DNA from: Candidatus Omnitrophota bacterium
GTDB taxonomy: Bacteria > Ratteibacteria > UBA8468 > B48-G9 > DTJG01
DNA length: 64,000 nt
Direction: 5' to 3'
Assembly: GCA_023818965.1 (NCBI GenBank)
Contig: JAMWCD010000002.1
Coordinates: 80,817 to 144,816, forward strand
Both the position numbers and the translations under genes were made by a program. The notes beneath the pieces are model-generated. The model ran no database searches and was not told where the DNA came from. It saw only the letters and a list, made by a program, of their open reading frames with translations. Position 1 is the first letter of the stretch. The number at the start of each line of letters is the position of its first letter. Below, one piece after another: positions 17,359-23,991 of the stretch.

Positions 17359-17994
17359 ATGAAAAAAAGACAGATTTTAAGAAGGGTAGTGCAGGCATTA
17401 AGTATTTTTTTCTTCTTTTATCTCCTAAAAAAGGCAACAGTGTACCCTGTCTCAACGAAATTACCATTAAGCTTCTTTTTCAAAATTGATGGGCTGCTTG
17501 CTTTTTCAGTTGCAATCATTACAAAAACAATGTCATTGTTTATCCTGCCAGGTTTTGTTATGATTTTACTCATTATGACTTTTGGGAATTTCTTCTGTAC
17601 CTGGATTTGTCCTTCTGGAGGAATTATTGATTATCTTGGCTTTTTATTTTTCAGAAAACGATGGAAAATTTCATCCCCAGTACCTGGAAAACTAAGAAAC
17701 GCAAGTTCAATAATACTGATGTTTGTTTTAATTTCAGCAGTGGTTTCAAGTATATCTGGTATACAATTTTTTGGATTTGTTTTTGACCCATTTGTTATTA
17801 TGCACCAGGCAATGATTGGAACAATTCTGTGGCTTTCAGTATTTCTTATCATTGTCCTTGCAAGTATTTTTTATCCAAGATTATGGTGTAATTGTTTTTG
17901 TCCGCTCGGAAAATTTTATACAATCGCTGGAACAAGGTTTAAAATAAAAAAACTGTTTGTTATGCTGAAAAACAGAAGGAAAACTGTATCATGA
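17359..17994 (+). CDS. NapH-like membrane [4Fe-4S] protein
   Basis: A 211-residue integral membrane protein with four predicted hydrophobic helices (about 9-25, 48-75, 112-135, 150-172). Two cysteine clusters follow helices: CTWICPSGG near 79 and CNCFCPLGK near 179, the CxxxCP motifs of NapH/CcoG/NosR-type quinol-linked proteins. It probably passes electrons from the quinone pool to the downstream exported ferredoxin. It lies 15 bp after the DUF362 gene and overlaps the next gene by 4 nt (ATGA). The short C-terminus lacks the extra ferredoxin domain of longer NapH proteins. Confidence 0.85.
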   Translation: MKKRQILRRVVQALSIFFFFYLLKKATVYPVSTKLPLSFFFKIDGLLAFSVAIITKTMSLFILPGFVMILLIMTFGNFFCTWICPSGGIIDYLGFLFFRKRWKISSPVPGKLRNASSIILMFVLISAVVSSISGIQFFGFVFDPFVIMHQAMIGTILWLSVFLIIVLASIFYPRLWCNCFCPLGKFYTIAGTRFKIKKLFVMLKNRRKTVS

Positions 17995-18578
17995 ACAGGA
18001 AAGAGTTTTTGATTTCACTTGCAGGAACAATCCTTACTGCTGCGAGTCCTGGACTGCTAAGATACAAAAAGAAAAAGACAAATTTTTTGAGACCACCAGG
18101 TTCACTTGAAGAAAATGTTTTTTCTAAATCCTGCATCAGATGTGGTGAATGCATCAGAGCATGCCCTGCAAAATGCCTGAAACAGGTGAAAATAGAAGAA
18201 TCTTTTAATGATTGGCTCACCCCAGAAATCATTCCAAGACAAAAAGGTTGCATACTGTGCCAGAATTGTGGAATTGTATGTCCCACAGGAGCGATAAGGA
18301 AAGTCAACTCAGAAAAAATTAAGATTGGAACAGCCAGAATTTTTAATGATATGTGCCTTGTCTGGACAAATCAAAAAGAATGCCTTGTTTGCCTTGAATT
18401 CTGCCCTGCAGGTGCCATCTATACAGATGATAAGGGCAGACCAATTGTAAATCCTGAATTATGCGTTGGTTGCGGCCTCTGTGAACAAAACTGTCCTGTT
18501 ACTTCACAGGATGCAGCAATAAGGGTAAGTACAAAAGGAGAAAAAAGGGTTCATCTTAAAGATGGCAAATACTACTGA
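17991..18578 (+). CDS. NapG/MauM-like exported ferredoxin
   Basis: A 195-residue polyferredoxin with an N-terminal export signal MNRKEFLISLAGTIL; the twin-arginine position reads RK. Four cysteine clusters are seen: CIRCGECIRACP (about 44-55), CILCQNCGIVCP (about 84), a divergent CLVW...CLVCLEFCP (about 120-140) and CVGCGLCEQNCP (about 160). This pattern fits four [4Fe-4S] clusters as in NapG/MauM. Folding of such clusters before export explains the tat genes immediately downstream. It is coupled to the NapH-like gene by an ATGA overlap. Its acceptor is unknown, since no catalytic reductase lies in the operon except possibly the DUF362 protein. Confidence 0.85.
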   Translation: MNRKEFLISLAGTILTAASPGLLRYKKKKTNFLRPPGSLEENVFSKSCIRCGECIRACPAKCLKQVKIEESFNDWLTPEIIPRQKGCILCQNCGIVCPTGAIRKVNSEKIKIGTARIFNDMCLVWTNQKECLVCLEFCPAGAIYTDDKGRPIVNPELCVGCGLCEQNCPVTSQDAAIRVSTKGEKRVHLKDGKYY

Positions 18579-18590
18579 AAAGGAGGATTT

Positions 18591-18770
18591 ATGAATCTTG
18601 GTGCGCCTGAACTGATTCTTATAGGGCTGGTGGCTCTCCTTTTATTTGGTGCAAAACGGCTTCCTGAGATAGGAAGGGCATTTGGAAAAGCAATTGGTGA
18701 ATTCAAAAAGGGATTGAAAGAAGCAGAAAAAATAACTGAAAATGAACAGGAAGACAAAGATAAAAAATAA
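18591..18770 (+). CDS. tatA: Sec-independent translocase protein TatA
   Basis: A 59-residue gene missing from the ORF track. The product MNLGAPELILIGLVALLLFG is a short N-terminal helix, followed by AKRLPEIGRAFGKAIGEFKKG, the amphipathic helix with the conserved FG...LPE-GR arrangement, then a charged tail. This is the pore-forming/TatA-B component of twin-arginine export. It has a strong ribosome site AAAGGAGG and lies between the exported ferredoxin and tatC. No separate tatB is visible, consistent with a minimal TatAC system. Confidence 0.93.
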   Translation: MNLGAPELILIGLVALLLFGAKRLPEIGRAFGKAIGEFKKGLKEAEKITENEQEDKDKK

Positions 18771-18773
18771 AAA

Positions 18774-19526
18774 ATGGAAACAAATTCCCAGGAAGCATCA
18801 TTTCTTGACCACCTGGAAGAGTTAAGAAGAAGGATTCTTTTTTCAATTCTATGGTTTGCTGTTTTCTGTATAATATCCTATGCCTTCAAAAATCAAATAC
18901 TTAGGTTTGTAGTAGAACCATTAGAAAAAATTCAAAAACAACCTGTGTTTGTTTCACCTGTTGAGCCCTTTTTCTCAATCATTAAACTAAGCCTTTTCTC
19001 AGGTTTTCTCCTTGGTTTCCCGTTTTTTTTACACCAGATGTATGTATTTGTAAAACCAGCACTTAACTCAATTCATACAAAAATATTTTCATTATGCTTA
19101 GTTTCTGGAACAGTTTTGTTTTATGCTGGGTGTGCCCTGAGTTATTACCTGATCGTCCCAGCAGGACTGAAAATCCTTTTCAGTTTTGGCAGTGGAATTA
19201 TGATGCCTATGGTCACAATGAGCCATTACCTCACATTTTTTATCTGGATGACAGTGATTCTTGGGATTTTGTTCCAGGTACCAGTCATTGTGGTATTTCT
19301 CGGAATCACAGGCGTGGTCAGTATACAGGTTCTAAAAAGGATGAGAAGGTTCGTTTATCTTTTAAGTTTTGTAATCGCTGCTGTAATTACGCCGACAACC
19401 GATGTAATTACTCAGACAATCATCGCTGTAATTTTTATTTTCCTTTATGAGATTTCGTTATTGATCCTGATTGTCTCAGTAAAACGGAAGGTATTGAAAA
19501 AGAAAAACTTGGGTTCAGAAAGTTGA
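18774..19526 (+). CDS. tatC: Sec-independent translocase protein TatC
   Basis: The signal-recognition subunit of the Tat system. The 250-residue protein starts with a short cytoplasmic segment carrying SFLDHLEELRRRI (about 9-21), the conserved motif that binds the twin-arginine signal, and then six hydrophobic helices. It lies 3 bp after tatA and ends the operon. Together with tatA it should export the two upstream products bearing RK-type signals. The region after the gene is noncoding for 313 bp. Confidence 0.95.
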   Translation: METNSQEASFLDHLEELRRRILFSILWFAVFCIISYAFKNQILRFVVEPLEKIQKQPVFVSPVEPFFSIIKLSLFSGFLLGFPFFLHQMYVFVKPALNSIHTKIFSLCLVSGTVLFYAGCALSYYLIVPAGLKILFSFGSGIMMPMVTMSHYLTFFIWMTVILGILFQVPVIVVFLGITGVVSIQVLKRMRRFVYLLSFVIAAVITPTTDVITQTIIAVIFIFLYEISLLILIVSVKRKVLKKKNLGSES

Positions 19527-19613
19527 GAAAATTTATTAAGTATAAAAATCAGGTTGAAAATTACGGAATTTTACCCGTTCGACCAGGAACTGGTTGGATG
19601 CTGTGGTTTCAAA

Positions 19614-19641
19614 AGTTTACATAATATATCTTATGCGACAT
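19614..19641 (-). other. dif: dif-like XerC/XerD recombination site
   Basis: 28 bp in the 11-6-11 layout. Read on the minus strand: ATGTCGCATAA (XerC arm, close to RNTKCGCATAA), centre GATATA, then TTATGTAAACT (XerD arm, identical to my recollection of the B. subtilis dif arm). Against the E. coli dif sequence 20 of 28 positions match. It sits at a convergent gene junction, as expected of a chromosome terminus. Not confirmed by FtsK/KOPS or skew analysis. Confidence 0.7.
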
Positions 19642-19690
19642 TATAGAACGCAAGTTATTAATTATCAGATAAATACAAACAATAAGCCAA

Positions 19691-19718
19691 TTAATCCACA
19701 GTTATCCACAAAACCACA
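19691..19718 (+). promoter_or_regulatory. DnaA-box cluster
   Basis: A perfect DnaA box TTATCCACA at 19702-19710, with a related TTAATCCACA at 19691-19700 and AACCACA at 19712-19718. The CCACA cores are 10 and 8 bp apart. It is probably a DnaA-binding or titration site; gene orientation argues against an origin. Confidence 0.45.
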
Positions 19719-19839
19719 GCATGTATAAGAGAGAGATACCGAAAAAATGATACGGCAGGATCAAAAAATTACAGGCACATTTCATTAGAGACAGTGTTTT
19801 TATCGTTCTTCATGGTTTAATGGGTTTATTCTGGTTTTT

Positions 19840-20574
19840 TCAGGGTTTTTCCGAGTTTTTAATGATATCTACCATTTCCTTTACAGCACTGTGCAATCCT
19901 ACAAATACTGACTTACAAATGATGCTGTATCCGATATTGAATTCTTCTATCTGGGGTATTTTTAAAATTGGAAGGATATTTCTGTAATCAAGGCCATGGC
20001 CTGCGTGAACCTTTAGTCCCTTAGAAATGCCAAATTCTGATGCTTTAACAATTTTTCCAAGTTCATTCTTCCATGCGTCTTCATCATCCTTTTCAAAAAA
20101 TTCCGCATATCTACCTGTATGAAGTTCTACTGCACAGGCTCCTGCCTCCTTGCTTGCTTCAATCTGTTCAATATCAGGTTCAACAAACATACTCACTTCG
20201 ATATTTTTATCACGAAACTTTTTTACAATGTCCTTCAGTTTTTCAATATTTCCTGAAACATCAAGACCACCTTCTGTTGTCAATTCCTGTCTTTTTTCTG
20301 GTACAAGGGTTACCTGTGCAGGACATATATCCAGTGCAATCCTGACAATTTCTTCACTTGTAGCCATTTCAAGATTAAGCCGTCTTACTGTGTTTTTTAA
20401 TGCAAAGACATCTCTATCCTGAATATGCCTTCTATCCTCTCTCAGGTGACAGACAATAGAGTCGCAACCAGCGATTTCACAAATACCTGCAGCAATGACA
20501 GGGTCAGGAAATCTACCCTTTCTTGCCTGTCTTAATGTTGCAATATGATCAACATTAACACCTAACTTTTTCAT
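19840..20574 (-). CDS. pdxJ: Pyridoxine 5'-phosphate synthase
   Basis: Last step of DXP-dependent vitamin B6 synthesis, joining 3-amino-2-oxopropyl phosphate and DXP. The 244-residue TIM barrel starts KKLGVNVDHIATLRQAR and has HLREDRRHIQDRD near 43, EMATSEEI, VPEKRQELTTEGGLDV near 93 and the C-terminal VHAGHGLDYRN and NIGYSIICKSVFVGL. Length and motifs are typical. It overlaps the 3' end of hisC by 20 bp and is last in the leftward run. PLP supply suits the adjacent PLP-dependent aminotransferase. Confidence 0.96.
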   Translation of the reverse strand: MKKLGVNVDHIATLRQARKGRFPDPVIAAGICEIAGCDSIVCHLREDRRHIQDRDVFALKNTVRRLNLEMATSEEIVRIALDICPAQVTLVPEKRQELTTEGGLDVSGNIEKLKDIVKKFRDKNIEVSMFVEPDIEQIEASKEAGACAVELHTGRYAEFFEKDDEDAWKNELGKIVKASEFGISKGLKVHAGHGLDYRNILPILKIPQIEEFNIGYSIICKSVFVGLHSAVKEMVDIIKNSEKP

Positions 20575-21685
20575 TTTTCCCTCCCTGTAAAATTTCCTCT
20601 AACTTCTTTATTAAAAATCGATTCTCAGAGGGTTTTCCTATTGTAATTCTCACAAAATTCCCCTTTATCCCAAATCCTGACATTGGTCTTATGATTATTC
20701 CCCTCTTTTCAAGCTCCTGACATAACCAGTTAGAATCTTCTTTTACACAGCAAAACAAGAAATTTGCCTCAGAAGGAAATACCTGAAATCCAAGTTTTTC
20801 AAGATTTTTCTTAAGGTATACTTTTCCTCTGTTATTATTTTCCACTGATTTTGCCACAAACTGGTGGTCATCCAGGGCTGCTAAAGCTGCCTGCTGAGCA
20901 ACAGAAGTAGTGTTAAACGGTGGTCTGATCTTTTCCATAATCGAAATAACATCCTTTGAGGAAATTCCATAACCAATTCTTAATCCTGCCAATCCATAGA
21001 TTTTTGAAAATGTCCTTGTAACTATTACATTTTTCCTTTCAATCCATGGTAATGCAGTTCCAAATTCACTATCCTGGGCATATTCAACATAAGCTTCGTC
21101 GCATAATATCAAAATATTATCTGGAACACTTTTCATAAATTCGGAAACTTGACTTTTTTTGATGTAAGAACCTGTTGGGTTATTGGGATTACAGAGAATT
21201 ATCATTTTGGTCTTCTTTGTAATTTTTTCGCAGATTTTTTCAAGATTATAGGTCATATCATCGTTTAACTGAACAATTACTGGTTCCAGACTGAATGCGT
21301 GGGCAAGAATTTTGTAAATGATAAATGATGGGGATGGAAAAATCACCTGGTCATGTTCTTCACAGAATGCCTGCATTGCCATGCTAATGATTTCACTGGA
21401 ACCACTTCCTATAATAATCTGGTCGACCTGCAATTTCAATATTGACGCAAGTTTTTCCCTTAACAAATATGCAGAACCTTCAGGATACCTGTTGAGTGAG
21501 CCAAGACATTTTTTTATGGCTTTTATAGCCATTGGAGAAGTACCACAGGGATTTTCATTTGAAGCAAGTTTAATAATTTTCTCCAATTTCCTTTCTCTGA
21601 ATAAAACTTCAGCAGGTTTTCCAGGAACATATGGAGAAATAAAAGAAAGACTTTTCCTTGCCAGAGATTCAATGTGATGTTTCAT
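20555..21685 (-). CDS. hisC: Histidinol-phosphate aminotransferase (HisC family)
   Basis: PLP-dependent class I/II aminotransferase. The 376-residue protein begins with the HisC-type PYVPGKPAE near 19-27, then KLASNENPCGTSP, NRYPEGSAYLLREKLA, LCNPNNPTGSY near 166, DEAYVEYA, the PLP lysine in TFSKIYGLAGLRIGY near 232, and the C-terminal RITIGKPSEN. It could also transaminate prephenate or phenylpyruvate, which would complete the aromatic pathway in this window; that is inference. It is coupled to trpS through TAATG and overlaps pdxJ. Confidence 0.92.
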   Translation of the reverse strand: MKHHIESLARKSLSFISPYVPGKPAEVLFRERKLEKIIKLASNENPCGTSPMAIKAIKKCLGSLNRYPEGSAYLLREKLASILKLQVDQIIIGSGSSEIISMAMQAFCEEHDQVIFPSPSFIIYKILAHAFSLEPVIVQLNDDMTYNLEKICEKITKKTKMIILCNPNNPTGSYIKKSQVSEFMKSVPDNILILCDEAYVEYAQDSEFGTALPWIERKNVIVTRTFSKIYGLAGLRIGYGISSKDVISIMEKIRPPFNTTSVAQQAALAALDDHQFVAKSVENNNRGKVYLKKNLEKLGFQVFPSEANFLFCCVKEDSNWLCQELEKRGIIIRPMSGFGIKGNFVRITIGKPSENRFLIKKLEEILQGGKNEKVRC

Positions 21686-22683
21686 TATAACTCCAATCCA
21701 ACAAGTTTTCTAACATTTTCCATCGTCTGCTGTGCAACAGATTGTGCTTTTCTTTGTCCTTTTTTCAAAATCTCCCAGACCTGTTCAGGGTTTTTTTCAA
21801 GGATTTTTCTTTTTTCCCTTACCGGGATAAGATAATGATTTAGTTCCTCAGCCATTTGTTTTTTACAATCCACGCATCCAATCTTTGCTGAAAGGCATTC
21901 CTGTTTCACATCCTGCCAGTGATTTGAAACAAGTTTCCTGTATGCGAAAACAGGACACTCATCAGGATGCCCGGGATCTTTCCTGTATATCCGTTTCGGG
22001 TCAGTAAACATTCTGGCAATCTTTGATGCAATTTCCTCCTCAGAATCTTTAAGAAAAATTGCATTTCCATATGATTTGCTCATTTTTCTGCCATCGATAC
22101 CTGGAACTTTTGGAGTTTCTGTTAGTAACTCCTTTGGTTCAGGAAAGTATTGACCATACAAAAAATTAAATCTTCGTGCAATTTCCCTTGTAAGTTCAAG
22201 ATGTGGTAATTGGTCTATTCCTATAGGTACATATCGTGCATGATAAATAAGAATATCCGCTGCCTGCAACACTGGATAACCAAGAAACCCATAGGTTGTA
22301 AGATCTTTTTCACTCAATTCCTGAATCTGTTCCTTGTACACAGGATTTCTTTCCAGCCACGGAACAGGAACAATCATCGAAAGAATCAAATTCAACTCAG
22401 CATGTTCCTTAATCATTGACTGGATAAAAATTACTGATTTTTCGGGGTCAAGCCCACAGGAAAGAAAATCAAGTGCTATTTCAAAGACATTATTTTTTAT
22501 TTCCCCGGGATTTTTATATTCTGTACTGAGTGCATGCCAGTCCGCAATCATATAAAAACAATCGTAATGGCTATCCTGAAGTTTCTTCCAGTTTGCAAGT
22601 GCTCCAAAAAGATGCCCTATATGAAGCGGTCCTGTCGGTCTCATTCCACTTAATACTCTTTTTTCTGAACTTAATAAGTTCAT
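21685..22683 (-). CDS. trpS: Tryptophanyl-tRNA synthetase
   Basis: Charges tRNA-Trp. The 332-residue class I synthetase has SGMRPTGPLHIGHLFG (about 11-26, HIGH motif), DWHALS, GYPVLQAADILIYHA near 142, GIDQLPHLELTREIA, and KMSKSYGNAIFL near 193 (KMSKS). Length is standard. The track extends to 22719 into the Nudix gene, but ATG 22683 gives the family N-terminus and has AAAGGA about 10 nt upstream. That ATG lies within an octamer array. It follows the Nudix gene by 4 bp and overlaps hisC by 1 nt. Confidence 0.95.
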   Translation of the reverse strand: MNLLSSEKRVLSGMRPTGPLHIGHLFGALANWKKLQDSHYDCFYMIADWHALSTEYKNPGEIKNNVFEIALDFLSCGLDPEKSVIFIQSMIKEHAELNLILSMIVPVPWLERNPVYKEQIQELSEKDLTTYGFLGYPVLQAADILIYHARYVPIGIDQLPHLELTREIARRFNFLYGQYFPEPKELLTETPKVPGIDGRKMSKSYGNAIFLKDSEEEIASKIARMFTDPKRIYRKDPGHPDECPVFAYRKLVSNHWQDVKQECLSAKIGCVDCKKQMAEELNHYLIPVREKRKILEKNPEQVWEILKKGQRKAQSVAQQTMENVRKLVGLEL

Positions 22684-22690
22684 GACTTCA
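22665..22690 (-). repeat. Octamer array across the trpS start
   Basis: On the minus strand the units read (A)ATGAAG, TCATGAAC, TTATTAAG, TTCAGAAA. The trpS ATG (22683) lies inside TCATGAAC, so the array encodes the first residues MNLLSS. Confidence 0.65.
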
Positions 22691-23554
22691 TTTCCTTTTT
22701 GTTGATTGCTGTTTTTCAAAAAATTGTTTTAGAATTTGTCTATGGTCAAAAGCCATCTCTTCCGGTAGATCTGCCTCTGAAAAAATTCTGACTGATGATG
22801 CATCATCCCCTGCCTTCAATTGTCCACTTGCCTGTGCAACAAACACAATTGATATTGTATGAAATCTCGGATCTCGGTGCGGGTCTGAAAAAACCCCAAA
22901 TAGTTCGAGATCCCTGATGTCAAGCCCTGTCTCCTCTTTTGCTTCCCTCACTGCTGCCTGTTCTGCGGATTCACCATAATTTATGAAGCCACCAGGAATT
23001 GCCCAGCCATGAGGTGGATTTTTTCTATATACGCAAACCACGCCCCCATCTTTTTTTATAATAATGTCAGCAGCAGGATATGGATTTTTAAATGTTTTTG
23101 AGGCAAGATTTTTTAGTTCGGGCTCAATTTCTTCAACAAATTCCTGCATTGATTTACTATTTTCAAAAACAATAGTGACTTTTTCCATCTTCATTCTACG
23201 ACCAATAATCTTAATCAATCCTTCAGCAATCACATGGAACAAAATTTTTCTCCCCTGCACAAAATCAGTCAAAGCAGGGACGAAAAAAGTTAATGAACTG
23301 GAACATTTTTCCTCTTTTGAAACAATGGCGTCAAAGTGGCGACGAAAAATTTCAATCCTCTCTTCTGTCTCATTTTGAAAAACAGGTAGCATTACAATAC
23401 GAGATGATTTAAATCTTTCATTCAATTTCTTCATTTCTATCTCTGAAAAACCCGTATCGGGTTGAATAACCATAACCAGTGCAGCCTCCAACAGGTCTCC
23501 ACCATCTGACAGTACGAATTGAGTATCTGCAATGAAATATGTTAATCTTTCCAT
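22688..23554 (-). CDS. Nudix hydrolase with a novel N-terminal domain
   Basis: A 288-residue protein. The C-terminal half (about 155-280) is a Nudix domain with the complete box GGFINYGESAEQAAVREAKEETGLDI near 189; this type hydrolyses nucleoside diphosphates linked to another group, often ADP-ribose. It is preceded by about 150 residues that I do not recognise (includes SRIVMLPVFQNETEERIEIFRRHFD). That part has no obvious catalytic motif or membrane segment and may sense or bind a ligand. The start at 23554 follows an octamer array and has no ribosome site. It lies between YjbQ and trpS in a leftward run. Confidence 0.8.
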   Translation of the reverse strand: MERLTYFIADTQFVLSDGGDLLEAALVMVIQPDTGFSEIEMKKLNERFKSSRIVMLPVFQNETEERIEIFRRHFDAIVSKEEKCSSSLTFFVPALTDFVQGRKILFHVIAEGLIKIIGRRMKMEKVTIVFENSKSMQEFVEEIEPELKNLASKTFKNPYPAADIIIKKDGGVVCVYRKNPPHGWAIPGGFINYGESAEQAAVREAKEETGLDIRDLELFGVFSDPHRDPRFHTISIVFVAQASGQLKAGDDASSVRIFSEADLPEEMAFDHRQILKQFFEKQQSTKRK

Positions 23555-23602
23555 TTTATTAACTTCATAACTTATTAAGTTAATAACTTAATCACTTCAT
23601 TT
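23555..23602 (-). repeat. Six-unit octamer array upstream of the Nudix gene
   Basis: On the minus strand: AAATGAAG, TGATTAAG, TTATTAAC, TTAATAAG, TTATGAAG, TTAATAAA, then the ATG at 23554. It begins in the last codons of yjbQ; the yjbQ stop is the TGA of the second unit. It is the longest and cleanest array in the window. Confidence 0.78.
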
Positions 23603-23981
23603 TTAACCAGATTTCCCTTGTCCTGGGACCATCAAACTCACAGAGGAATACACCCTGCCATGTACCAAGTTGAATCTTGCCATTTTCAATTATAAGAGTA
23701 ACTGAATGCCCAACCACTGATGATTGAATGTGAGCATCAGAATTCCCTTCAGTATGCCTGTATTTTCCGTATTCGGGAACAATACTGGAAAGTGTGTTTA
23801 CCATATCCATGCGAACTGACGGATCGGCATTTTCATTTATTGTAATTCCACACGTTGTGTGTGGAACAAAAATAACACAAATTCCATCGTTTATTTTATT
23901 TTCACGCAATACCTTTAATATTTCAGTGGTTATATCAATCATTTCTTTTCTCTGCCTTGTCTGAAATGTTATTCTGTACAT
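23592..23981 (-). CDS. YjbQ/UPF0047 family protein
   Basis: A 129-residue protein of the widespread YjbQ family, some members of which have thiamin phosphate synthase activity; the physiological role is unclear. It shows IDITTEILKVLRENKINDGICVIFVPHTTCGITINENADP and GNSDAHIQSSVVGHSVTLIIENGKIQLGTWQGVFLCEFDGPR, which cover the conserved His and Glu residues. The ORF track starts at 24152, inside the M18 gene; ATG 23981 gives the normal family N-terminus MYRITF and has GAGAGGGG upstream. Its stop codon is part of the octamer array. Confidence 0.9.
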   Translation of the reverse strand: MYRITFQTRQRKEMIDITTEILKVLRENKINDGICVIFVPHTTCGITINENADPSVRMDMVNTLSSIVPEYGKYRHTEGNSDAHIQSSVVGHSVTLIIENGKIQLGTWQGVFLCEFDGPRTREIWLKMK

Positions 23982-23991
23982 TTTGCCCCTC

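Larger units (their letters stand above)
19598..19722. repeat. 12-bp perfect inverted repeat enclosing the dif-like site
   Basis: ATGCTGTGGTTT (19598-19609) and its exact complement AAACCACAGCAT (19711-19722), 101 bp apart. No flanking target-site duplication is visible, so a MITE is not supported. The arms could be protein sites accompanying the Xer site. Confidence 0.5.
19527..19839. other. Noncoding convergent junction between tatC and pdxJ
   Basis: The longest stretch without any gene in the interior of the window. It holds the dif-like site 19614-19641, a 12-bp inverted repeat (19598/19711) and a cluster of CCACA/DnaA-box sequences. No convincing hairpin terminator for either flanking gene was seen. 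Genes on the left point right and genes on the right point left. Confidence 0.8.

Noticed and set aside
19691-19722. DnaA boxes and AT-rich DNA as an origin of replication
   Set aside because: Only one perfect box is present, no dnaA, dnaN, gyrB or rpmH lies nearby, and genes converge here, which fits a terminus rather than an origin.
19598-19722. MITE-like element with 12-bp terminal repeats
   Set aside because: No target-site duplication is visible and the enclosed DNA is explained by dif-like and DnaA-box sequences.
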